A DNA stretch of 64,000 bases from Tetramitus jugosus (GCA_937625935.1 OW569365.1:186001-250000), one strand, 5' to 3'. Counted from the first letter of the stretch, positions 45,657 through 57,204 are shown. Numbers and translations: made by a program. Notes: a model not told the origin generated them from the sequence alone.

Positions 45657-46742
45657 TTACAACTCTTGCTCTGATTGGGCGCCTTCATCATCTTCACTGG
45701 CCTTCTTTCCTTTGCCCTTCTTGGTTGCCTTGGTTGCTTTGGCTCCCTTCGTCTTGACTGCGGCCTTCTTGGCAGCAGGCTTTGCCTTCTTTGCTGGTGG
45801 CTCCTCGTCTTCAGAAGCAGCTTCTTCGACCTCTTCTTCAGTGTCCTTGGATGCTTGCTCAACTGCCTTTCTGATTCTCTTACCAGTCACCTTTTGTAGC
45901 TTCTTGTATTCTTCCTTCTTCTTTGACTTTTCAGCTTCAAGAATATTGTTGGCCAATTCTCCCAAATTTTCCAATGGAAGATTCTCCGAGCCAATGTCTG
46001 CCTTGACGTTATAAGCTTCTAGGATACGGGCCATTGGATACGAGGAGTGAATTCCGAAACCTTCACGAGGGTTATACATCTTCTTGATCAATGCAGCAAG
46101 CATGAAATCACCCTTTTGAACCGTAATCTTCTTGTGAGTGAGGCGGAGACAGTTGGCAATGAACATGGTTTCAGTCATTTCATATTCGAGAACTTCATGG
46201 ATCAGATTGAATGCAGCAAGACTCACACGGAAATCAGGGTGTGTCTCTCTAATGATATCCTTGATCAATCGCAAAACAGCATTCTTGGTAAAGATTCTCT
46301 TGCTTCCAGTCATGAGATCATAGGCCTCTAGTTCACCCTTTGTGTATTCACCATTGAGCACTTGGTACTTTCTTGTTTTTCTCACGCCCTTCTTCTTTTG
46401 AGCAGCTGCTGGAGCTTCTGTTGTTGCTGCAGCTGGAGCTGCGGCGGCGGCCTTCTTCTTCCTAGTTTCAACCTTGTCAGTGGAAGCAGAAGCTGCTGAT
46501 GGAGATGTCTCAGTCAAGCCTAGGTCAAACACCTCACCAGCCTTCTTGGCGGCTCTTCTCTTTGGTGTGGAAGCTACAGCTTGAGACTGGACATCAATGT
46601 CCTCGTCTCTCTCAACAGAGGAACCACTGAGGAGTCTATTGGTTTCTTCTTGGGAGGAAGAGATCTCTTGAGAGCTACTGACCACTTGCTTAGTCTTCTT
46701 TGCTGGCGTCTTCTTTGTTGGCTTGGTCTTTTGCTTGGCCAT
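45657..46742 (-). CDS. Histone H3-like fold protein with long N- and C-terminal tails
   Basis: 361 residues, intronless. A Lys/Ala/Pro-rich N-terminal tail of about 130 residues precedes a histone fold at about residues 135-225: GELEAYDLMTGSKRIFTKNA aligns with the H3 alpha-N helix (ALREIRRYQKS..), VLRLIKDIIRETHPDFRVSL with H3 alpha-1/loop 1 (RLVREIAQDFKTDLRF), AAFNLIHEVLEYEM with alpha-2, and LTHKKITVQKGDFMLAALI with loop 2/alpha-3 (HAKRVTIMPKDIQLARRI). The C-terminus adds about 135 residues ending in Lys/Ala/Glu-rich repeats. Canonical H3 is about 136 residues. A divergent H3 variant, possibly centromeric, or another histone-fold chromatin protein is likely; which one is not shown. Confidence 0.7.
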   Translation of the reverse strand: MAKQKTKPTKKTPAKKTKQVVSSSQEISSSQEETNRLLSGSSVERDEDIDVQSQAVASTPKRRAAKKAGEVFDLGLTETSPSAASASTDKVETRKKKAAAAAPAAATTEAPAAAQKKKGVRKTRKYQVLNGEYTKGELEAYDLMTGSKRIFTKNAVLRLIKDIIRETHPDFRVSLAAFNLIHEVLEYEMTETMFIANCLRLTHKKITVQKGDFMLAALIKKMYNPREGFGIHSSYPMARILEAYNVKADIGSENLPLENLGELANNILEAEKSKKKEEYKKLQKVTGKRIRKAVEQASKDTEEEVEEAASEDEEPPAKKAKPAAKKAAVKTKGAKATKATKKGKGKKASEDDEGAQSEQEL

Positions 46743-46890
46743 TTTGATCTTGGTGTTACGTCTAAGGTGTGTGCGTTGGTTTGTTGTGTTTTTGGTGACG
46801 TGTGGACTCGACTCTATGGAGACAATCTTTAATAGCGCTGATGGGCGTGGTCAGGGTTGACTTCAGCTCTATTACCCCGATTCAATTTGT

Positions 46891-49449
46891 TTACAATAGA
46901 TCGTTCCCCGATCGTGGGCTCATTGGGATCGGTGGTCGTTTTTTTTTGTGCACCTTCAATTGGAGGTGCAATTTTTCTTCGGGAGACAACTGCCTTCGTT
47001 TTTTCTGCCGCTCCACCTGCGCTCTCAGTTGAATCGCTTCGTTCCGCAACTCCAAATCTCTCTCTTCGAGTCTTTCCAACTGAGTTAGTTCTTCATCTTT
47101 GAGTTCAATTCTGCGATTCTTTGACTTCTTTTTAGGTGGGGTGATCAATGATACATCATCCCAGTCAACTATGCTCTCCTCGTCATCTTCGAGTGCTTTC
47201 TTACGCAGTTCCCTCTTTCGTTTCTTGGTCTTCTTCTCTGCTTCCGCTTTTCTGTTCCTTCTTCTCTTGATAAGACAAACAATGATCAAGATGAGGATAC
47301 CTACAACTGACAAGATGATGAATCCAATTGACAATCCACCAATCACTTTCATATAGAGTGGTAGGGCTGATAGAGAGCTCGCAATACTCGAACTACTGCT
47401 ACCAGATGCCTTCCCACTACCAGAACTCGAGCCAGATGGAGTGTTTTCAGCAGTTTTCTGGGCTTGTTTGTTGCACCATTGTATATTATTCGTTTGAGTC
47501 CAATCGGTGAAATATCCAGAATTGCATATGCAAGTCTCACCAGAAGCAGACACAGTTCCATGGGCACCACAATCAGGCTTAGCTATGCCCGCGAAAGCAT
47601 CTTGCTCACTCTTTGGTTGAGTAGTACCTGATCCACTGCTACCTCCTGAAGAGCCTCCAGAACCTGTCTCATTTCCTACTGAGCCTCCACTCGATGGCCA
47701 AGGTTTTTCATCACATTGATTCGTGAACGGATTATACTCTTGAGTACCATTTGTACAGATAGAAGTGGTTTCACAGAATCCAGTATTTTCATTCCAGTAG
47801 TTTCTGTACCCTTCATAAGCAGCAACGCAATTTGGTGCGATACATAAACCCTTATCAGGATCCCACAATTTTTCTCCCAAACAGGGAGGTCTACAGTATC
47901 TCCTTCCTTCACGAACATACATGATATTTGCCTCTCCTTTGCATGCATCCGATTCGAGTGGAGTTGAACCAGATTCTAAGGGCGTTTTTGTAGTCAGTAC
48001 AAAATCAACCCTTGTAGTAAGATCTACTGTTCCATGTTGGGAAATATCAACATAACAATAACCACCAGTTTTCCCAATTATCTCCTATAATAACACAGTA
48101 CGACAGAATAGGTCAGTTTTGATATCAATAGTTAAGGCGACTACAAAAAGGCTCCTTACCGTTGCTACGATTAAGAACTTAATTCGCTCTGTTGAAGACG
48201 CCTTGATAGTTTGACTTTTCTTCTTCTCAATCCTTAACGCTTCATCTTTTAAAGTACAGACGGACGACGAGCAACAAGTCTTTGGTTCAAGAAGGAAGTC
48301 TCCCTTGTAAGAGTTATCAATATTCATGATATCAATAAACATCACAATATTAATATCACCTGGCGTGTAGGGCAATAAACCGCTATCGACAACATGAGGT
48401 TGACCAAATAATCGAATTAATTTAAAGTTGTTCGCGGCTTCTAGCTCAAAATATAGCATGATCGATACTTGATCTCGAAACACGAGCGATAATTGTCCAG
48501 AGTTTTCCATTGAGGCCACGGCACCAACCTCCATCTCCATTCCATTTAAATTGCTCATTGATCTTAATGTTGTTTTCCTGAATGAGCTGAACTGATCATA
48601 TATCGAACCTCCTTCTACAGACACTTGCTTTTCGAAATCTTTGGAGCATACTAAATCTGAGGTCATTTGCATTCCAATGGTATTGGTCCTCATATGCGGA
48701 TACAAGGCTGTATTGGGCACAAAAAAGGGCTCTGGTACATAGTTTCCAAGGTTTGGATTCGCATAGACAGATTCATGAACGAGGACTCTCCCAGGATTGT
48801 TCAACCGATAATTTGCTTGGATCAGATTATGAGTGACTTGTGCTTTCACTGCTTGTGATTGAGCAATTAAGACATCTTGGTTGAGCCGCAATACATCAGA
48901 TACAGTATTCTGATATACTCTGACGAAAATGTCAAAGTATTGCTTCATCGGTACATAATCGAGGCTGTAGTACGTATATTTGGTAGCATTATTTTCCAGG
49001 CCATATTGCATACCATTACAACAGAGTGAAGATGGTGGACACTGGGAAGATGCAGGGAGCGCCTTCTTGGTAGCATATGTATTGAACAAATATCCTCTCT
49101 GAGTAATATCGTACTTGAATGTGAGTGGAGACGTATCAACCTCGACCAGAATGGGTGTCTCTGGAGCATAGGGTCTACCACTGCCATCACTAATCTGAGT
49201 ACTCTGGTCAATAGTGAAACTAAAGCTGTAACCATCACCTCTAATAGGAGTAATTCCTTGAACAGCTATGATACTTCGGCAGGCGCTCGTAATGTTCGTA
49301 CCCAGATCACACCTCTGAAATTGGACACTAGGTATGAAGACCCCATTCACAGTGCATTGTCGTAGGACACAAATCGCTGTGAGTAGTAATGCGACAATAT
49401 GGATGATAAGTCGAAGAATATGGTCATTAGAGCTATGCATTATGTACAT
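46891..49449 (-). CDS. HAP2/GCS1-like membrane fusogen candidate
   Basis: Exons 48160-49449 and 46891-48084, intron 75 nt (GTAAGG..TTATAG, phase 0), about 827 residues. ATG at 49449 (or 49440) gives a signal peptide with core IIHIVALLLTAICVL. One membrane span (GFIILSVVGILILIIVC) is followed by a very basic tail (KRRRNRKAEAEKKTKKRKRE). The ectodomain order matches HAP2: early Cys and strand IIAVQG, a CCNG motif after CPPSS, YYSLDYVPMKQYFDIFVRVY, LVCSKDF ... GGSIYDQFSS (the HAP2-type C-K-G-aromatic-F stretch), and a last domain with GDFLLEPKTC, IKFLIVAT and GYCYVDISQHG before a Cys-rich stem and a Ser/Gly linker. HAP2 drives gamete fusion in many protists and plants. Sequence identity is low, so this is a candidate. 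The type I topology is clear; the family call is moderate. Confidence 0.5.
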
Positions 49450-49557
49450 CGAGTATGTTTTTTCCAACGAGCAGTCAGTTGTTCCATTGATTGCTCTCAC
49501 ACAAAAGACACGAAAAACAAAAATGGTAATTTACATTTTCGGAAAAAGACAAACAGT

Positions 49558-50313
49558 TTATCTGGAGTGCAGAGTAAACAAATGGTGATATAGCCGCTTC
49601 TGACTCTTTGTTATCTTTTTTTCTATAGAAGAATGAGACTTGTTAGAGCTAGAATAATCAATTAAAAACATACAAAGCTCTCGTCAATTATCATAATTGA
49701 CAAAAACAAGAACACACATACGTGATTCCATAAACTTGTTCAAAGATTGCACCAGAGCTTCATTCGTCGTTACATCCACATGACTACCCTTGTTAATTGT
49801 ATTCTTCTTACTCCTCTGTTCTTTCATTTTGTTCTGTTTTGTGACGCCTGGCGCATTTTTTGATTTTTTGGCGCCAGAACTGGTTGCACCAGCAGCAGCG
49901 GCAGTCGTCGTTGTTGTTTCTATTGGAATCAAATGCAGTTCATTCTGATCTTCTGTCTCTTCTCCATATTCTTCCTCATCGTCCGCTTCATCCTCATCAC
50001 TCAATGCATCAAAATCTTGAAAATCATCATCAGATGCAATATCCAATTCTCTCTCTAAAATGGACTCGTCACTTGCAATGGATGCATTGTCTAATTCCTC
50101 ATCTGATGAGTAATCATTAATGTCCTCACTTCTTTCATCATCATCATCATCTCCCTCGTCTTCATCATTTTGACTGTTGATCCTCTCTTGTTTCATTTGT
50201 TCAATGTCTTTCAGTTTCTTTCTGAGTTCTTCTTCATCTTTGATCAATTGATGTCGTTGTTTGGTAATTGCTTTGAGTGAAGCCTTTCTTTTCAATGATG
50301 TTTTCGAGACCAT
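49558..50313 (-). CDS. Acidic/basic nuclear-type protein, unknown
   Basis: Exon 1, 49722-50313, ATG at 50313. It begins with a basic helical segment (TSLKRKASLKAITKQRHQL), then a long Asp/Glu-rich stretch (residues 50-125), a Thr/Ala linker and a basic part. The frame runs on past a GTATGT donor at 49721, so an intron is likely. A second exon at 49558-49622 would end in a basic peptide (QKKITKSQKRLYHH) and a TAA; another acceptor near 49647 is possible. The make-up resembles nucleolar ribosome-assembly factors, but no family was identified. Confidence 0.55.
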
Positions 50314-50749
50314 ATTTTGTTGTTGTGTTGGGTCGTTTGTGTGTCTTCAATTTTTTTTGTGAACTGTTGTGTGAAAAAGTGGCAAGGGAGCCTTGCTTTC
50401 TGCATTATGGTTCCCGGAAATCCCTTTCGCTCTTTTTATTATGTTGATCTTTGCTAGTGACTGTTTGTCGAATAAGTTGAATAGTGTTAGGTGGAAGGTA
50501 ATATGTAGGTTGTCATATGCATATGAATGATGGTAGATGTAGAGAAAGAGCACGACGACAGCGAGCCACAGAAGGAAAAAAGAGAGCGCGCCACGCTCCC
50601 AAAAAAATTTCTGTGGTACACCGTGGAGCGAAACGTCGTTCTTCAGATAATTGGATAAGTGTCTATATAAAGGTACATATGTACAGCTGTGTGACCTCAC
50701 TCATGCGAAGAGATGAACAAAATATCACACATCGGCTTCCATGAATTGC
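50314..50749. other. Intergenic, with an orphan TATA-like box
   Basis: 436 bp between the start of the acidic protein gene and the stop of MKT1, both on the minus strand, so it holds the promoter of the former. No protein gene was recognised. CTATATAAAGG at about 50671-50681 is a good TATA-type element on the plus strand but no gene starts after it; the palindrome GTACATATGTAC follows at once. A short unannotated transcript is possible but unsupported. Confidence 0.35.
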
Positions 50750-53420
50750 CTACTGGTTCTTTTGTCCAAGAGTCGACAGAGACTCAAGCTTTTCTTGCAA
50801 AAACTTGTCGGCCGACTCAAATTGTTCGAGAATTGATGCTCCATAGGCATCCAATCCGGACTTGGCACCGTACAAAGCACGCACCATATCGACAGTTTGA
50901 TTCCAGAAAGGAACTGCTCTATCACGGAAGTCAGCAAGTACATCAACACAAGATGTAAACTTCTTTGGTAGCTGATCCACACTGAGAGTGTCAACAGGAG
51001 TCTCGAGCAAGTATCGAGCAACGACACCCATGGCGGTGTTTGTCTCCTGGAAGAATGGTAGGTGAATAGAGAGACGAGTCAGACACAAATTTTGAGTGAG
51101 CTCTAAATCACAGTGGCCTTCGAGGAATGTGGCGGCTAGCAGCATCTCAATTACTTGACGCATAGACTTATAGAGTATCTTGACAATGGAGTTGTAGCAA
51201 AGGAGATCTTGACTCACACCAGCTCTCTCACCCCATTGGATAAATTTGAATGTCATTGGTACCATGCTCATAACGCGTTCAATAAGTATTAACTCAGCTT
51301 GGAACTTGCTCTTCTTGACTGGAGCAGTAATAGATGCTGCGTACTTCTTAAATACTAAGCTGAATCGGCGAGTGGTCATTGCTTGATTTCTCAACAATTC
51401 TAGTATGATGATTGCCTGATCAGGATATAGTTTGGCTCTCTGTAATGCTCTTGCATAGGGATTAAGGTCATAGCTGGATCTAGTTTTAGTAAAGTATCCG
51501 AGCACATCTAATGTTTTAAGCAGTAAGAATGACCTCAACTGTTCTGGTGTTGTGAATTTAGTTGTTAGTGAGGTAGATGGTGCTAGTTTCCAGTTGAGGC
51601 AGAATTGGAAGTCAATTGCCTGAGATTTTTGAAGTTTTAGTTGTTTTTGAATATCAGCATCCGATAGTTGCCAGCAAAGGCCATCTGTAATCTTTAAGAT
51701 TGATCTATCAAGTTCTTGAGTAGGGATGTCGCCTGCTGGCCAATAAATGACACTCTATACAAGCAACAACAAAAATGTATTAGAATGAATGAGAATCATT
51801 TTCAAGAATCCATTTTCACACACATACTATTGGTTTCTTTTGGAAGTATTCATTCAATGGCGTAGTTAATAAGTTGAATGAAGCAGATCTGAGATGTGAG
51901 AGAGATGAAATCAGAGCATGATATTCTTGAGAATCCGCTAGTGGTTGAGTCTCTAAAACAGCACCAGCTACTAAGCTACTGAGTGCCTGTGGAGATATAA
52001 CTGATTGAGATAATAAATAGTACAAGTCATTGGGAAGTTTTGGTCCAATTACTTCGTTATAATCTTTTGGAACACTTCCTGGATTCAAATGACCTGCAGT
52101 GCCATCCGACTCCAGTATCACATGATTGTTGATGAGTGCTTTCGAAAATAAAAATTGAGTGGCGGAATCATGATCGAATTGAGTCACTACCAATCCAGAT
52201 CTATAGACTTGCACCATTTCAAGAGCAACTATGGACACAATACAAAAAAATAGATAGATTGAGTTGTGAACATGACGCACGTGCACACTAGCAAATATAC
52301 AAAACAGACTCGATCAAAAATCAAATTGTTTTCAAATATAATGACACATACTTGCAAAAGCCTTCTTGTCACTATCCTTTTTGACAAATTCTGCAATATG
52401 TGGCATCGTTTTTCCAAAGAATGATCCTGCGAGTAAGCAACAATCCAAGAATTGACTCTCATTCAATCCCAAATTCGCTAAAATTTCATTCTTGTCAACA
52501 TATCTGAATATTTCGTCTTCAAAATTGACATCCAATATTAATTTTGGTACGTTAAACATAATTTGTTCGTCTGCGGCATAAATGGCGTGAATCATTGGTT
52601 CTTTCTCGTTCATAAAATGAGCCAGCTGTTGGTTTATATAGAGTCATCATCCACATTCAATTAATTATTTGCGTTTGTTTCGATATCATTCATTTTTTTG
52701 AACATCAACAATCATGCACAGAGAAAACAACATACCTGTCCCCACGTAACATATGGAGCTCTAAAGAACTCGATATTGTGCTCAGTAAAATATTGAAATA
52801 GATAATTGATAAAATCTGTTGGTAGAGCACTTGCAGTAACTGTGTATATGCATATGATGAGACATATTTTATAGATCACACATCAATTGATTTTCAATGA
52901 ATCACAACAAAAAAAACAACAAATGTCAACAATGATCTCATTCATTCATTCATGAATTGTACTGCATGAAGAAAAATACCAAACACCAAATCACAAACAA
53001 TAGCAACAACAATACAAAAAATAACATACTGAATAATGCACTGGCTTCTTTGACTTGACCTCTCTCAAATGCATTAAAGGCCGATCTTCTCTTTCTCTCC
53101 AACTCTTCTGCCACGACAAATGTGTGTGCTTTGATTGGTGATGGACCAACATCTACCTTCTTGTGAGAGATACCATTGAAGACAAACACTGGTGTAATAC
53201 CAGCACTCTTCCATCTGTTAATCTCTTTTTCAATCTTGTTTGTTAGTGTGATTGGGAGTCCACCCATGGCCACTTGGAATGGCTCTGTTCGTTCATGCAA
53301 TAGTTGAGTAAGCCAATGGAAGCCATCAACACCAATTCTGGTGTTTTGAAGTGCTGTTAGTTTTTGTGAATGAACAAGGTTTCGCTCCTCGAGGTATTTT
53401 CGAAGGTCTCGTACAGTCAT
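50750..53420 (-). CDS. MKT1: MKT1-like XPG-fold post-transcriptional regulator
   Basis: Five exons, 53030-53420, 52736-52839, 52352-52625, 51828-52228 and 50750-51754, with GT..AG introns of 190, 110, 123 and 73 nt, give 724 residues in one frame (yeast Mkt1 is 830). The N-terminal XPG/FEN1-type fold is clear: MTVRDLRKYLEERNLVHSQK, IGVDGFHWLTQLL, GITPVFVFNG, FFRAPYVTWGQLAHF, AIYAADEQIMF. The nuclease acids of FEN1 are lost at key positions (VFDG becomes VFNG; EAEA is missing), as in Mkt1. The C-terminal half, up to LDAYGASILEQFESADKFL, corresponds to the MKT1 C-terminal domain. Mkt1 works with Pbp1/ataxin-2-type partners on specific mRNAs in yeast and trypanosomes; the same role here is inferred. 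Confidence 0.85.
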
Positions 53421-53686
53421 GCTTTCTTGTTGCTGTTGTTTTGCTAGGAATAAAGCTTTTTTTTCGTGATCGCTTTTTTTTTGTTCTTGTCGGGGGTCGA
53501 TTTTTTGGGTGGCGGATGATTGACGAGTGTCGGATTTATTCTGAGTGGATTTTTCGCAAGGTCCGCTTCGTATTACGTGGGCAGGTGTTTCCGACCCTGG
53601 ATTTTCCCCATAAAAACTTTGGTGTGATCCATTTCAAAGAGTCTCACACAAACAAAAAACAAAAAAGCATTTCGAAACACTACACA

Positions 53687-54490
53687 ATGACCACAACTCG
53701 ACTCTTTTCATTGAATGAGAGTAAAGCTTGGGGAGACAAATTCTTTCTCTTCTATGCTCCTCTATGGATCGGTTACTTTGCCTTCTTGATCGGCACAGAT
53801 TATTACAATGGAGCAAGCAGACTCGAATGGACCATGTATGGTGTCATTATGGTGATCCCCCTGTTTGCTTATCCATTGCTGTTCCCTGGTAAAGCAGATC
53901 GCAACCTTCCAATCACTCAGCGCTACTGGTTCAAGGCCAACGTTTGGATTGCCATTTTTAACTATGTCGGAAATTATTTTTGGACTCATTACTTTTACAA
54001 TCTTTTGGGCGCGGAATACACCATGGACACGCACAGGATTAACAATGTGCCTTGGCTCATGTTCTTAGCTACACAAGCATACTTTACCTTTTATCACTCA
54101 TTGACCAATGTGTTTTTGAGATTGATCTATACCACTTGGCCAAAGTCAACCAACACACGTTTCATCTGTATTGCTCTGTTCATTTTGGTGTGGGCAGTGT
54201 TTACTGCCTTTATGGAGACATATTCCATCCAGTACTTCCCACACTACACTCACAAGGACAAGTTTTTGATGTACACTGTGGGATCTGTGTTCTACTCAAT
54301 TTACTTTGTTGTCAGCTTCCCAATGTTCTACCGATTGGATGAACATCCAGAGGAGCAACCATGGCCAATGTCCAAGGTCATTATTGACTCTTTGGGATCT
54401 GCCATGGCTGTTACCATTATGCTTGACCTTTGGAGATTGTACATTGGTGGTATCATTCCCAACGTGCCAGAATGTGTTCCCTTCTTGTAA
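53687..54490 (+). CDS. CPI1: Cycloeucalenol cycloisomerase (CPI)
   Basis: 267 residues, ATG at 53687, intronless. It is an integral membrane protein with about six hydrophobic segments. The pattern matches plant CPI1 along its length: SKAWGDKFFLFYAPLWIGY, GKADRNLPITQRYWFKAN, VGNYFWTHYFYNLLGAEYT, NNVPW, TFYHSLTN, METYSIQYFPHY, MYTVGSVFYSIYFVVSFPMF and TIMLDLWRLYIGG. The enzyme opens the 9,19-cyclopropane ring of cycloeucalenol to give obtusifoliol in the ER. Its presence means sterols here are made via cycloartenol, the route of plants, algae and amoebae, rather than lanosterol. The frame is open upstream without an ATG, overlapping the MKT1 leader. Confidence 0.95.
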   Translation: MTTTRLFSLNESKAWGDKFFLFYAPLWIGYFAFLIGTDYYNGASRLEWTMYGVIMVIPLFAYPLLFPGKADRNLPITQRYWFKANVWIAIFNYVGNYFWTHYFYNLLGAEYTMDTHRINNVPWLMFLATQAYFTFYHSLTNVFLRLIYTTWPKSTNTRFICIALFILVWAVFTAFMETYSIQYFPHYTHKDKFLMYTVGSVFYSIYFVVSFPMFYRLDEHPEEQPWPMSKVIIDSLGSAMAVTIMLDLWRLYIGGIIPNVPECVPFL

Positions 54491-54599
54491 TGATGTCTAC
54501 ACATGTGATTAAAGTTGATTCAGATATTTCTGAAATGACGTTTTATTTACTTAAGAAGTTAGTTTGGTGATCATGGTTTGTCATGAGGTATCCGCCACC

Positions 54600-56144
54600 T
54601 TAAAAGAAGTTAGTAAAAGTTTGGTGAGCACTGCTTGCTCTCCTTCTCATCTTCTCCTGTTCCATTTGTTTGTTGAGCCCTGACATGTCCAGTAAGTCTG
54701 GAGAAACAGGTGCAGAACTCAAGGTTGCTTGTCCTCCTGGACCTGGTTGAAACTTGGTTGGTGTTCCTGTCGAATCAAATCTGATCATGTCAGGTATTAC
54801 CAATGGAGATTGAGAAGTGGTTGTGCTGGTGCACTGTAGCGGATCCATGGGGCTCTCTTCTTTGGCTTGAGCTGGCTTCTCATGGATTCGAACATTTCGA
54901 AGTGAAATTGCAGGAATGGATTTGGATCTTGTTCTCACATGATACGATCGGTTCTCCAATTTGTCTCTCTCCTGGAGCATTGTATCATCTTTTGCTTGTT
55001 TCTTGATTTGTAGTTCCTTGACAAGCTTGGAGAATTTCTTTTCTTCTAGTTCCTGATGCTTCAATTCATTCATAATGTCTGCATTCTTGTTGAGTGGCAA
55101 TTCATACACGCCACTCAACATTTCATTCTCTTGATTCTTTCCACCAAAGAAGAACAATCGATGATGCTCCGAATCATATCCACACACCATACCAACAGCC
55201 TTTGGCATATAATTACCGAAATAGGAGGTTAACTTTGTCCATTTGTTGCCCTGCGCCGTGTTGCAAACATACACGTGCTGATCATACTTTGTCCTGGATA
55301 GCAAGTCTCCACCACCAGCCACAAATATCAAATCATGTATGGCGTAGCTCACGTGACAACATCTCGCATGTGGTGTCGATCCACTCTGAATTTCTTTTCT
55401 CCATGTGAACATGTCCAAATCCACACTGTACATCTCATTGATTACATGTTGATCCTTGTATGAGTTTCCTGCGGTCAACCCTCCAAAAAGATACAATCGA
55501 TTGTGAACGAGAACACCAGAGTGACAACACAGTCTCTCTGGTTTATCTCTGGCACCAAACGTCTCTTGACACGACCATTCTCTCTTTTTAATGTCGAAAC
55601 GGAACAAGTCTCCAAAGAAGATTTGTTTGCCTTGAGAACCGCCAAATATCCATAGGAAATCATTGTAATAGACCATGCAACAAGCAGCTCTTGGATCAGG
55701 TGATACTCCAGTGCACTCCAAGTGATCCCATCTTTCTGCTTCTGTGTCAAAGACGTACATGCCGTTGAATACTGTGTGAGGTACATCCGTGTGCACTTGA
55801 TAACCTCCAAACACGTACACCTTGTTTCCAACGGCACAACAACAGGAGAGACATCGGGCACTGGGCACCTTTCCTGTCGATTTCAATTGACTCCACCTAC
55901 CAGTCTCAATATTAAATATATGAACATCTGAATGATTCTATAGATTGAGTAAGATACACAACAAAGATCGTTAGAAAAGTGAGACGGATTGCGAAAACTT
56001 TTTGAACTTCAGATAACTCAAACTTACTTTTCCGTTTGGTTTCATTCCCAAAAAAACATAAATGTTGTGACCAATGGTTGCGGCACAATGGTATACGAGT
56101 GGTCCTGGAGCAGATCCCACCTGCTTCACTTCGGTCAGATGCAT
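54600..56144 (-). CDS. Kelch-repeat protein with coiled-coil C-terminus
   Basis: Exons 56028-56144 and 54600-55937, with a 90-nt intron (GTAAGT..CTATAG, phase 0), give 484 residues. The start MHLTEVKQVGSAPGPLVYHC leads into kelch blades (NIYVFLG..., KVYVFGGYQ, FLWIFGGSQGKQIF, RLYLFGGLTAGNS, LIFVAGGGD, RLFFFGGKNQ), six or so in all, sufficient for a propeller. A Lys/Glu-rich helix (KHQELEEKKFSKLVKELQ) and a Ser/Pro-rich tail follow. Kelch propellers bind partners such as actin, Rho-GTPase regulators or cullin-3 substrates; no BTB domain is present, so the partner is unknown. Without exon 1 the first blade would be incomplete. Confidence 0.82.
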
Positions 56145-56367
56145 TTTGTTGTTATGTTGATTCGCAAGAAAAGTGGAATATTTAGTCTCAAGTGGTTCTC
56201 TTTTACTTTATGAAATTTGGAGGTGAAACAAGAACCAGAGTCTTGTCTCTTCGAAAAAATAGTCACATACTTTTTTGATTGTAAAAATACAAAAATCGTA
56301 TTTTAGGAAGTCAACCGACATCCAAAAAAACCAGGTAATCTGAACTGGCAAGAACTCACAAAGTTGA

Positions 56368-57204
56368 TTAATGGCTCTCCAGAATCTCTGCGATCGACTT
56401 TAACAATATTGATTCTTTGGGCAGGGACGGGTCGACATGACAACGACACTCTGGACACTTGTGTGCCGAATCCATACATCGTTCAACACACTTCTTACAA
56501 TAAGAATGACCACAGTGGAGAGTAGTTGGTTGTTTAAAATTCTCAAAACATATTGGACATTCAAGGAGTTCGCCTATACTCTGTATCCTATCATCTTGCT
56601 TTTCGCTTTTGTGTAGAAGAATTGCGTAATCGCGTTTCTCTTGCATTTTATGGGCAATAGCTATTTGTGCTTTCAGTCCCTCCTGTGCTTGTTCCATTTG
56701 GTAGATCCTCTTTCTCAGGGTTGTGGTATTGTGTTTTAGCTGAGTAATTGTGTTTGTTAGCTGAGCAATCCTTATCTTCTGTTCCTTGTTAATGGTTGTC
56801 AATGATTCCACATAGGTTTCATATTCCTCACATTTCTCCTGTGACGCCTCACACTCCTCTTCTTTCTCCTGTAACAGAGATTGTAAATTAATATAATGGG
56901 ACACAGCAATGCTCTTTTCAATAACCATTTCCTTGAGCTGCAACAAAGAGTTCATTTGACTACACTGCTTCTTCAGTGTGATACATTCTTCTTCTTTCTC
57001 TTCCTTCTGTTGCAGCAATGACCAGCGAAGTTGCCCCAATTCCCGATACTGTCGCATGAGTGCATCAAGCGACTCTTGTTTGTTCTGCAACAAAGAGTTC
57101 ACTTGGCTGCACTGCTTCTTTAAGGTGGCCGTCCACTGAAGAAATCGTATAAATAGGAGAAATAGTCAATTTACCCATCGGATTTGTTCATTGATTTTTT
57201 TCAT
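56368..57204 (-). CDS. RING-finger coiled-coil protein (probable E3 ubiquitin ligase)
   Basis: The C-terminus has a C3HC4 RING: CPICFENFKQPTTLHCGHSY, CKKC, CPEC, intact. The preceding 190 residues are coiled coil with internal duplication, TLKKQCSQ(V/M)NSLLQ occurring twice (coded near 57120-57080 and 56985-56940). No ATG is found in the frame upstream of the coiled coil. A 30-nt first exon at 57175-57204 (MKKINEQIRW) joined across a 39-nt intron (GTAAAT..TTCAG, phase 0) restores a start and gives 265 residues. The intron is short, so this model is tentative; its support is that the neighbouring F-box/chromo gene begins with the same MKKINEQ. Such layouts (coiled coil plus RING) are common in E3 ligases. 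Confidence 0.68.
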
